DNA from: Isohypsibius dastychi
Lineage: Eukaryota; Tardigrada; Eutardigrada; Parachela; Isohypsibiidae
Direction of reading: 5' to 3'
Assembly: GCA_034696485.1 (NCBI GenBank)
Contig: JAQIWT010000357.1
Location: forward strand, 1-22,475
Length of the DNA: 22,475 bases
The notes under the pieces are model-generated. The model had not been told where the DNA came from. It saw only the letters and a list, made by a program, of their open reading frames with translations, and searched no databases. The position numbers and the translations under genes were made by a program. Every line of letters starts with the position of its first letter. Positions within the stretch are counted from its first letter, which is position 1. This document shows, piece after piece, positions 14,276-22,475 of this stretch.

Positions 14276-16560
14276 AAGTTTTCGCTTTTGACACGAACAA
14301 GACACATTACATCCCGAGGACTTCCTTCACTGGACCTGGCACCATTTTGAGCTTACTTTGATGAAATTTTCAACCGAACTATCTTGAAGAGAATTAAAAA
14401 TGCTACAAAACACCATCTGAAACTTGGATGCAATAACCGGAGAAAACCAGATTCTGGGCAGAGGTTCTTATTTAAGCTGGGCACTCAAGTGGACCGGGCG
14501 CCGTATTTTCCAAAAAGATGTGTCTCGCACGTACACAACATCGCCTCGTACCAATTTTTTTCCTGCATTTTCAGTTGTGCGGTATAGGTACCTTATCTGA
14601 CAGCAAGTCTACTTGCCGGGTTGATCAATCGGAATGGATGAATCGGATCGACACATGCGTGAATTTTCGCTAAACCGCTCTCAGTCGTCTCGTTGGTTTC
14701 TCCAAACTGGGTAATTCGACTTTCGAATTCTGTTATAAATTACAAATTGAGTAAGTAATTCTGAAAAAAATCCCAGTAATGCATCGATCAAAACTAGACG
14801 TACTGGTTTTTTATCACTTCTCTGGTGAAGAAGTAAATGAACCATTTGCCTCGAATATGGCGAAAACGGGTCGGATTTTTCAAAGTCCGCTCATTAGCAT
14901 GCTAATTGTCTAGAATTTAGGCCCTTTGACAGGTGTGTCAACTTTGTCTTTGACGGCAAGAAAACATTTTTGAATCATTTCAAAGACTCATTTTCGTTAC
15001 GTTAGAATTAGGCAAAGTCAAATCTTTATATTGTGGATATTAGGATCGTTGATTTTTTTTTGTTTTTTGGATAGCTGATCGGGACAGACAATTCATTTTT
15101 AGTACATGTAATTTGATTCGATTATGTATGATTTAGTTTTTTAATCAACAACGCTGCGCACAGTAAAAGGTAATCTAAATGGTGCCAGGTCCAGTTCAAC
15201 ATTGACTTGCGGAAGAATCACTTCGAGTAGTACGTAATCCTTCCATAAGCATAAGGAGCTCGTACGACATCAGACGCTTTGAATCCGTTTCTTGGACGAT
15301 GCTAAAGATTCCAAGTTACCAAAGTCGCCGTATTTGGAAAAAAGTGGTGGCTACAGCTAAGCAGGGGCGCCATAGGGGTTGCAATAGCGAAACAGGAACT
15401 TTCAAAGAGCGTCTGGAGCGTCACGCAGTCTACTATGAGTTCCCCTCTATTCCTTGTATCGGTAAAAAATAAAAACCCACGCTTAAGTGAAGAAATACTG
15501 TGTGTATTTACAGGCTTGTCCCGATTCACAAAGTTCCGAACCGACCCAATATCCCTGAACCTTTCTAAAATCTAGAGAAACAAATATTGACAATAAAGTT
15601 TCCCGACCTTGTACTCAGCCTTATGAAGTCCAAATTTTCGTCTTCGCACGCCTATGAATCACACCACAGATATCGACATCTATGAAGACACACTCCGCGA
15701 GGAGATCCAAAGTTGCTCGAGTTCGAACCCACTGGGTTGTTTGACGGCAGGTTAAGGAAAAAAAACCATTCTCAGGTTTTTGGTTAACGTTTAATGAAAC
15801 GTCAGATTGCGAAAGCGTAAAGTAGTCGTATTGTTTGAACTGTATTTGGCAGAAACTGATGTTGCCAGCCTACCCGTTTTAATTTTTTTCTAGCCCCAAC
15901 TTTCAAATAAACGTAAATCAAAATTACCCCGTGTGATTTCATTCGATTTTCTTGATAATTTGTGTTCAAACTGCAACGGATAAAACAACAACCAAGAAAA
16001 CAAAGCAGCTCGTAACATTTTGCTCGCGTCCTGCTCGAAAATTACCAGGTACCAGGTTTGGTGATAACGAGAGCTGTTCAAGGCAGTGGTTGAAAGGTCA
16101 CCACGGAATCCAGCAGGTAGAACATGTTCTCTCCTTTGTTCATAGTGCTGCATTCCGAAAATCCGGCTTCAGGAACCAATCTGGTATGAACTCTGAACAA
16201 TTCGCAAACATTACTGTAAGGTCAGACACCCAAAAAACAATCTGTCAGATGAAATTTTTCAGACGGCTTCAACACTGCTATTATCCAAAAATCGGGAACT
16301 GACATGAATTGAAGTGATAGAAATCATACAAATAAATAATTTGGGAACCTGTGTACCATTCATCAAAACTTAGCTGAGCAAGAGCAATATCTTTATTCAC
16401 GAGTGATTTAATTTATTAAACAAGCTTTTGTTATTCCGTAGTAATGGCTTGTTAACTCGTGGAGGAAAATCGAAAGAGACCTTTCGAAAGTAAATTTGAA
16501 ATTCGAAGTTGATAGGTCATCAAAAAACGATTGGAAAACTGAATTATGCGGCTCCTCTCT
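14276..16560. other. 2.3 kb stretch without a supported gene; contains a 19-nt inverted repeat pair
   Basis: Only short frames are present. A 19-base word, ACTGGACCTGGCACCATTT, occurs at 14329-14347 and as its complement at 15177-15195, with weaker pairing inwards. No matching target duplication is visible at these ends. A GTTCGAACCC word at about 15721 looks like a Pol III B box, but no tRNA can be folded around it. Confidence 0.5.
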
Positions 16561-16589
16561 GTCTCTGAGTGACCGAGGGTGGTGTTGCG

Positions 16590-16662
16590 TGACGTCAATC
16601 TATAGCTGCTGGCCTTGTGCACCCGGTAGCACAATAAATGACGTCGGCCAAACTCTATAAGA
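16590..16662 (+). promoter_or_regulatory. Promoter-like cluster: two CRE sites and a TATA-like word
   Basis: TGACGTCA (16590-16597) and TGACGTCG (16639-16646) are full and near-full CRE (CREB/ATF) sites. TATAAGA follows at 16656-16662, about 100 bases before the first coiled-coil-like exon on the plus strand. The arrangement is suggestive only. Confidence 0.4.
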
Positions 16663-16765
16663 ACTTAAAACAGTTTGGCAACCCAAAAACAGCTCGACCC
16701 CCCTAGACGGACACCTTAATCCTACAGCTGTTTTCAGCTGGACTTGCTTGGTTTCAGGTTCTCAG

Positions 16766-18040
16766 TCTTTGAGATGCAATTAAGTGAACAGAAACTTAAA
16801 CATGAAGGACTCAAAAAAGATCATCTAGGGAATATGGACCTGCTGGTAAGAGTAACCATTGATCATGTCATCTCCTAGTTTCGAAAAGGTCACACCAGGT
16901 TTTTTGATTTCTGGACTTTTAAAGATTATTTGAATTTTGAACTGACTGTTTTCAAGCTCTTCTGCCTTTTTTTGAGCTGAAATTTCAACCGATTTGTCTC
17001 ACATCGAAGCCTTGAGCGTGATAAACTGAATGAACTGAAAATCCGCAAAAACTAACTGCGATCGCCTCATTGGAGTTTGATTTGAAGTCAGCGACCGTCG
17101 CAGTGCTTCTATGGCTTCAAATGCACACGGAAAATTTAGACTAGTTGGTTCTGTTTATCTCAACAAACGTTCGAAAATTGAGAACAACGTAAACGTTCTT
17201 CAAGAGTCTCATGATCACGACGAATTCAACGCTTCTCCAAACGACAGGAGTGGCTGATGAGAATATCAGGGACAAAGAGGGGCCAAGGCGGGACCGTGAG
17301 GAGTTCAACAAAAAAGCAGCGACGTATGATCAGGTTAGATAACGTCAACCGAGAACCTCCCCGGAATCGTTTCGGTTAGTGAGCTTTACATTCTCATCTC
17401 CAGGAATCAACCGAAATGATGAACGAACTTGATGATTTTCGGTCATACAAGATTGAAAATGAGAAGATGGCAACATTGTTTGATCAAGCAACATCAGGAA
17501 GGGTTCGCGAGCTGGAGCTGGGAGCGCAGAGCCACAGCAAGTTCGTAGATAACAGCCTGCAACTAATGAACAACCATATCGCTCAAGGACAATATTTGCT
17601 GAAGGCCGAAATGGGAAGCCTGTTTGCGGTGTTCCCCGACTCGAATTCGTCCAAGGATGAGATATGAGAGTGGTTTTCATAATTCATTGTATCTTCATGG
17701 TTCATCATCTGCAGATTCTGGAAGCGTTCAAAGTGCAACTGGAAGTGAACTGGAAGTTGAGAGCCTATTTGGATCAAGTTTTGGTTGATGTGCTCGAATG
17801 AACCCTACAACTTCTGGGAGCACAAGTTGAGTGCTCTCTACGTTTGGCTGCTGTCGATCTCCAAGGTCTGTGTCTGTGTTCCCTTTTTAAATGACAGTCT
17901 TATGCTTGAACTAGACATGTGTTTACGGTCTGCTGATGACTGGTTCTCACTCTGTGCTTCGAAAAATCAAACAATCACTGAAAGATGAAATACATGCCGA
18001 AACGGAAGTCGACAGGAAAGCACTTGAGCTCAATAAGTAG
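16766..18040 (+). pseudogene. Coiled-coil protein gene with frame breaks, probably decayed
   Basis: Several segments read as charged coiled coil between plausible splice sites: 16766-16845 (VFEMQLSEQKLKHEGLKKDH..., donor GTAAGA); a segment before 17335 ending EEFNKKAATYDQ; 17404-17667 (MMNELDDFRSYKIENEKMAT..., acceptor CTCCAG at 17403, but stopped by TGA with no donor); 17715-17801 (acceptor CTGCAG; ILEAFKVQLEVNWKLRAYLD then QVLVDVLE and TGA); and a last piece ending LKDEIHAETEVDRKALELNK at TAG 18038-18040. Near 17240 the frame changes by one base, and at 17799 coding-like sequence resumes one base out of frame. The LRAYLDQVLVDVLE piece recalls the Rab11-binding motif of Rab11-FIP proteins, but only weakly. 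Either a pseudogene or a gene with sequence errors. Confidence 0.4.
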
Positions 18041-18078
18041 AATTTCCACAGAGGCATGCAATGTGAGCTGCGTTTTAA

Positions 18079-20281
18079 TTATTCCTCATCACCAAAGTAT
18101 TTCAGGGCATCCTCTTCCTTCATGAGCTGAAAGTAAACAATTTTCATAAAGTAAATGAGCCGTCTGCCTTGGTCCTTACCCGGTTTTCCTCCACAACGAC
18201 TTGAGTGGCTTCGAAAAATATTTTCAAGATTTGTCCCAGATCGTCGTACTCTTCGTTCAACACCGCTCCAATCGAAGGAAAGGGTCCCTCAAAATCTCGA
18301 TCCAAATGGACATACCCGGACAGTATCTGGTAGCTCCATGAAATCAAGGCCGACCAGAACGCATCATCGAAATCTTTCCCAACGGCTTCATTCAATTTAT
18401 CGCGGAGCCCGTTGGTTCCAATGAGCAGCGCGTGAGCGGAGAGTTCATGATTAGTTCTGGAAAGACCATATCGATTTGAAATGAACCCATAAACGCAGTG
18501 AAGTTGCATTAAATGCATTACCGATCGCCAGGGCCCAGATCTTGTTGATCGCGAAGCTCCTGTAGTTTGGAGCGATAATGGGGAATATCGGTGGAAAGCT
18601 TTTCCAGATGTTCGATTAGTTGTCTGGCTGACGTATAGGCACCTGTGCGAGATAGCTGATTACCTTCAAGGACTTCGTCGCGGAAATTTCGTTCGCCGGT
18701 GTCAACAAGCGTTTCACTGGTCGAATCCACGTCGTCATCATTTGCTGTTCTACCGACTACAGCTGCAACCTTTCTTTTGCAGCCGACACTTGGTTGATTG
18801 GTCTTAAGGTATGCTGCCAAGAGTTGCTCAAGATTCCCGTCGATGTAACCATCGCGATCCGCGATCTTGGAAGAAAGATCGTCGAACCAAGCAAGCGAAA
18901 GCTGATCCGTTAACCGGATCCGGATGTCTGCGAGCTATTTCAATCATAACTTTAATTCAATCAACATCAAAGAATCAAAGAAAATTTTCTCACAACTTCA
19001 CGGCAAAAAACTCCACCCTGGTTCCGTTTCAAATTCAGCTGCTCTGTCCTGGAATGTAGGAAATCCAATGCTTGTGGAAACGCTCCAATGGCTAGCATGG
19101 CACGGAGACGTAGGTTAACAACGAGAGGGTCGGCTTGGTCGAAGATTGCCACAAGTAACTTTTCGCTATACCGGAAGTCACCCTGAAAGCTCACTGTGTG
19201 AGTCCATTTGTGAACATGAAATATGACGTTTCCTACCTGCTTCATGGCCAATGAAGCGGTGAATGCAGCCGCTTTGAGCGTGGACATCTTGCTCTGTTCG
19301 AGTATGGCTTTCATGGAATTCAGTGAATTTTGATCCCCCTTGAAAACGTATCTCCAAAACATAAAAGCTAACACATGCGGGGGTTTCTTACGATTTGGTG
19401 ACACGATGAAGCCAGAATTACAAGAGCTCCTTTCGTCAGGTTCGATGGTCCAACCTGACCCTTAAAAACACTCAGAACGTCTTGATATCTCAGGTTTTTA
19501 TAGAGTAGATTTGCTACGACCAAAGATGCATGTCCATCTACTCTTCGTTCCTGGAAAACCGAGCACAAAATTACTTCCAAAGCTTTTATCGCCTTTTGCC
19601 AGATGCTTCTCTAAGATACCTTTTCCCAGAGGATTCGTGCGACGTTTGCTCGGTTGCTTCGGTAGCATGCGTCAATCAGCGCTCTGAACGCAGCTTTTGA
19701 CCAGACTTTCTGTTGTTCATCCTCCGCAATCATTCTAGCAATTAAACACGGTATTCCAGAATACGGTATGGTCAGAAAGTGTCTTATATCTGATCAACAG
19801 GAACATTAAAATCACCTTTGACACAGTGCCACCGCAACGTCATCGTCTTTCTCCGGAACCCCGACATAGATACAGCTTACGCAGTCCAACAAGAAAATCC
19901 GTTCGACATTCTTTTTTTGTCCGGTGTGTAGTATTCGAAGAAGTCCTGCAAAAAACGGGAAACGAATTGGGTACGAATTGACATCAAAATTCTGGATGAA
20001 AACTACCACTGGTTCTACTCCGAAATTCAGAAAACATTCCGTGTGAGCTCGTCCATTATTGAGGAAAACACACGGTTTCACGTACCTTGCTGTTTTCGAA
20101 CCAAATTGAAGTGCGGATCAGGTACCACATTTATCTCTTTGGATGTGTAGAACGAACGGAGGTTCAAAGCCGCAGATTTTACCGAATAGTTTATACCATA
20201 GGCACGTATCCAAAACTTCGGGAATAGAACATAAGAATCTAAAGCAAGTTTGACTTGCAGTCTCAGTGGAATCGTGCTCAT
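18079..20281 (-). CDS. PTCD2: PTCD2-like mitochondrial pentatricopeptide-repeat protein with long C-terminal extension
   Basis: Nine exons (minus): 20281-20086, 19945-19816, 19734-19620, 19550-19392, 19338-19237, 19182-18994, 18934-18522, 18456-18180, 18126-18079. All GT-AG junctions and phases agree, giving 542 residues. From about residue 85 to 340 the order of blocks follows human PTCD2 as I recall it: a helical-repeat region (FRALIDACYRSN, SLVVANLLYKNLRYQDVLSV, AAFTASLAMKQ, NLRLRAMLAIGAFPQAL) and then VFCREVLADIR with SLAWFDDL, matching human VFSEEVLAKVR and LVAKFDEI. PTCD2 acts in mitochondrial RNA processing. The basic/aromatic N-terminus could be a mitochondrial presequence. Human PTCD2 ends near the point equivalent to residue 355; here an acidic linker and a helical domain of unknown type continue to LKYFGDEE. 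Introns are very short (53-75 bp for several). An ACCGGAAGT word falls in exon 6. Confidence 0.75.
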
Positions 20282-20401
20282 TTCTGAAGAAGAAAACTCA
20301 TGGAAAGTGAAGTCCGTGTTTCAAGGTGCGAGGCTGTTCGTTCAAGATTGTTTACTTGATTGGTTTACAGTCCCGCGGTGTTGGAACATTGGTGACCACC
20401 A

Positions 20402-20685
20402 GGTAGGGGGGGGGGGAGGGGGCATCCAGAAATAACGTTGCGAACATTCGGGAGTTTTTTGAGGAACCCCACCCACTCCCCTCCCCCCCCCCCCCCAGGT
20501 TGTACATCCTCTGTTTGTTGGCAGAAAGGTTTGAATGGAATGTTACAACTGGGGAATTTGATGGTCCCTTCTCCCCAACCCCCCAACCCCCCATTGGAAA
20601 TTTTGCATTCAGTTCAGTAAACTTGCAAGCGCCGCCCCGTGGGCGGATATCCGGCTCGGTGGACGTTTGGGGGGGGGGGGGGGGG
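20402..20685. repeat. Cluster of long G and C homopolymers
   Basis: G11 (20406-20416) followed by A and G5; C14 (20483-20496); C4AAC6AAC6-type runs (about 20573-20592); G17 (20669-20685). Outside this block, C11 runs also occur at 21486-21496 and 21936-21946. The first two tracts form an inverted pair sharing G(n)AGGGG. No such runs exist in the first 20 kb. Run lengths may be inaccurate, and both strands could form G-quadruplexes. No gene is supported between 20282 and 21003. Confidence 0.8.
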
Positions 20686-21003
20686 CATGGAACACCAGAG
20701 ACAGAAGGGATTTTATTCCAGCATTTTTAGTGAATCACCTTGTGAAACGCTACTCCCATGCCAAGAATTATGCATTTATGATAATCTTGATTGCTAGATA
20801 GGAACAGCTGTGTTCGTTGAACTTTTTCGTTCTCATGTGGTCGACAGACAAAGCGTATTTTATCGGCGCGTATTCATGTTGTTATGTTGAAACTGAAATG
20901 AAACTAGTGAACAGAAATAACAAATTGGGACATCGATTAGCAAAACAGGTATTTTACATATTTCGTGATCGCTTGAAAATCTCTGGTGAATATAAGTACA
21001 AAC

Positions 21004-21436
21004 CAGTCCTGGCCCGTTATTTTAACGAATGTCCCGTTATTCCCGTTAATTTAACGGATTTTATCGGAACGAGAGACCGCTCTAACGGAACGATAACCGA
21101 ACGGGTTTTTTTCTGACAGAACGGAACGGTAATTTTACAATACTAATATTAAATAATAGTATAATGCAATACAAATATTAAATAACTGAGACAAATGGCT
21201 TTTCTGAACTGAAACCTGCCAAAGCGGACAATATATTCTCAAGGGAATTCATTTGCTGAATTGTTATGTTGACCAGGAATAAGGTGGACTTGTCTTTTTA
21301 TTGAAATTTAATTTAACGGGTTAACGGGACGGTTAACGGGTTCGATGGGTTAAACGGAACTGGCAACGGAGCGGGACTTGTTAAGTTTTACCGGAACAGG
21401 AGCGATTGACCGGATATGAAAAACGGGCCAGGTCTG
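21004..21436. mobile_element. Non-autonomous hAT element (MITE), 433 bp, exact 8-bp target duplication
   Basis: The ends are CAGTCCTGGCCCGTT (left) and the complement of CAGACCTGGCCCGTT (right), 15-bp inverted repeats with one mismatch and the CAG start typical of hAT elements. They are flanked directly by GTACAAAC at 20996-21003 and GTACAAAC at 21437-21444, an 8-bp duplication as hAT transposases make. Inside each end are many CCCGTTA/TAACGGG words (21013-21060 and 21316-21400), likely subterminal transposase-binding repeats. There is no transposase frame, so it is a passive element. Confidence 0.85.
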
Positions 21437-21812
21437 GTACAAACCGGGGTTGCCTGCAATGTTTTGCAAGATTTGTCTACAATTGCCCCCCCCCCCGCAT
21501 AAGTTTGTCTGTTCCACCACTGGCCTGCATGCTTGCTCTCTAGGTCGTCAAAAGACTGCCTCAATTACTGTCAGACTCCGGAATCCGGATTGATGCAACG
21601 CTGCGTCGCGGCTGCTTTTATCCACACACGTTATAGCAGCAAGAGCACGGATATGGAGTGCACTACACGGATCAAAAAAAACTGAACAAGAAAAAAGTAT
21701 TCTGAATTATGTTTCACCCACAGAAGTCGGGAAAAACAGGGGGTGTATATAAAATATACACTCTCCAACAGCTCAAACGTGCCCCTACCTATGAGTGACT
21801 GGAAATCGATTG

Positions 21813-21880
21813 AATTCACGCTCCGTTGAGGGGATTGCCCAAGCGCCCACTCGTCATTGGCGTTACTCCCCGCGTGAATT
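21813..21880. other. 68-nt imperfect hairpin upstream of the right-edge gene
   Basis: AATTCACGC (21813-21821) pairs with GCGTGAATT (21872-21880); inside it GGGG pairs with CCCC and GCGCC with GGCGT, around a short loop. It lies about 200 bases before the start codon of the gene at 22075. It could be a small foldback insertion or a structured transcript; no target duplication is evident. Confidence 0.4.
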
Positions 21881-22074
21881 AGAAGCCCCCGGAATGTTTA
21901 CGTTCGCTATACTTCTAGTAGTACGTCAAACCTCGCCCCCCCCCCCACGCCCCGCGCGTCCAGTCTGGGGCTCTCTCTGTGGGGTGATATGCAAACAAAC
22001 CTCAACCGCAAGTCGCAACACGAACCTGTGGAACCCGAACCGGAGTTTATTTTGGTTTTTCGAACAATTCAAAA

Positions 22075-22475
22075 ATGTTTCTCACAAGTCGATGGCTAAT
22101 ATCTCGTTGTTCTGCACGAAATATTCTCGATTCACCAAGTAAGTTTATGCCTTCAGACGCGTTTATTCACGAATATGGATGATTGTTTGTTTGGTTATCT
22201 GTTTGTTTATCTCATCACGCTGTTTGTTTGTAGTTTTGGCTCGTTCCAGATATGCATCCAGTATACCAGTGGGCTATGGCAAAATAAAATCGAAAGCCAA
22301 AGAGAGCAGACTTACATTCTACGAGAATAATATGAGGATCAACAAACCAGGAATTCCAATGGTTGCGCGAGACAAAATTCAGGAATTCAGCAAGAGAGTT
22401 GGATTTCCGTATGTTTTCGCTATTTCATGAAGTTATAACGTATATATGCCATGGTTTTAGTGTGCAAGACTGTGT
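22075..22475 (+). CDS. Unidentified protein with mitochondrial-type N-terminus, 5' exons only
   Basis: Exon 1 22075-22138 (ATG; donor GTAAGT), exon 2 22234-22408 (acceptor TTTGTAG; donor GTATGT), exon 3 from 22461 (acceptor GGTTTTAG) running off the window. Phases 1 and 2 fit at both junctions. The product starts MFLTSRWLISRCSARN and continues through ARSRYASSIP: many Arg and Ser, no acidic residue in the first ~18, which is the composition of a mitochondrial targeting peptide. A Lys-rich segment (YGKIKSKAKESRLTFYENN) follows, then MRINKPGIPMVARDKIQEF. I do not recognise the family. It is divergent from the PTCD2-like gene, which is also probably mitochondrial, across a 1.8 kb transposon-bearing spacer. 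Confidence 0.6.

Noticed and set aside
15650-15745. tRNA candidate around the B-box-like GTTCGAACCC
   Set aside because: No T-stem pairing, no A box at the right distance and no acceptor stem.
15952-16302. 116-residue plus frame with SAAFRKSGFRNQSG segment
   Set aside because: No family resemblance, no supported splice chain, and an equally long antisense frame exists.
19861-19881. Splice donor GTAAGC inside PTCD2-like exon 2
   Set aside because: Reading through keeps frame into a sequence with CQRMIAEDE continuity at the next junction, whereas splicing here breaks the phase of the following exon.
20352-20730. Several 60-80-residue frames rich in Gly and Pro
   Set aside because: They are translations of G and C homopolymers, not genes.
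21743-21761. GTGTATAT/ATATACAC hairpin containing TATATAAAA, considered as a promoter or terminator
   Set aside because: Short A/T palindrome expected by composition; not at a convincing distance from the gene at 22075.

Overview
The window is nuclear DNA from an animal, most likely an invertebrate. The evidence is multi-exon genes with GT-AG introns of about 43 to 1009 bp, AATAAA poly(A) signals, C-rich vertebrate-like coding of housekeeping proteins (splicing factor SF3A2, cytoplasmic poly(A)-binding protein, ribosomal protein eL6), and a homologue of the animal mitochondrial protein PTCD2. Codon and motif content alone do not let me name a phylum. There are no bacterial operons, no CRISPR array and no convincing tRNA or rRNA.

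Left part (1-8.6 kb) is gene-dense. It holds the 3' end of SF3A2 (+), then a complete ten-coding-exon PABPC gene (-) that converges on SF3A2, then RPL6 (+) divergent from PABPC with a 5'UTR intron. Two PABPC introns carry paralogous copies of a box H/ACA snoRNA that I identify as U17/snR30/SNORA73 (18S rRNA processing) from its m1 motif, m2-like motif, H box, ACA box and compensatory stem changes. So one transcription unit supplies a translation factor mRNA and rRNA-processing snoRNAs, next to a ribosomal protein gene. The 9-mer ACTTCCGGT (either strand) is strikingly repeated through this part, about once per PABPC intron and at 3' ends of genes, and almost disappears after 10.2 kb.

Middle part (8.6-18 kb) is sparse and full of relics: a 931-bp-offset diverged duplication; a promoter-like block with paired CCAAT boxes; a decayed copy of the 5' end of RPL6 interrupted by a 153-bp Tc1/mariner-type MITE with TA flanks; a possible two-exon Cys-containing small gene; and a coiled-coil gene with frame breaks behind a CRE-containing promoter-like region.

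Right part (18-22.5 kb) has a nine-exon PTCD2-like gene (-) whose reading frame continues about 200 residues past the end of the family, a cluster of long G/C homopolymers, a 433-bp non-autonomous hAT element with an exact 8-bp target duplication, and the first exons of an unidentified gene with a mitochondrial-type N-terminus (+) running off the window edge.

Exon boundaries were assigned by hand from splice consensus, phase and protein continuity; family assignments are from memory, with no database search.
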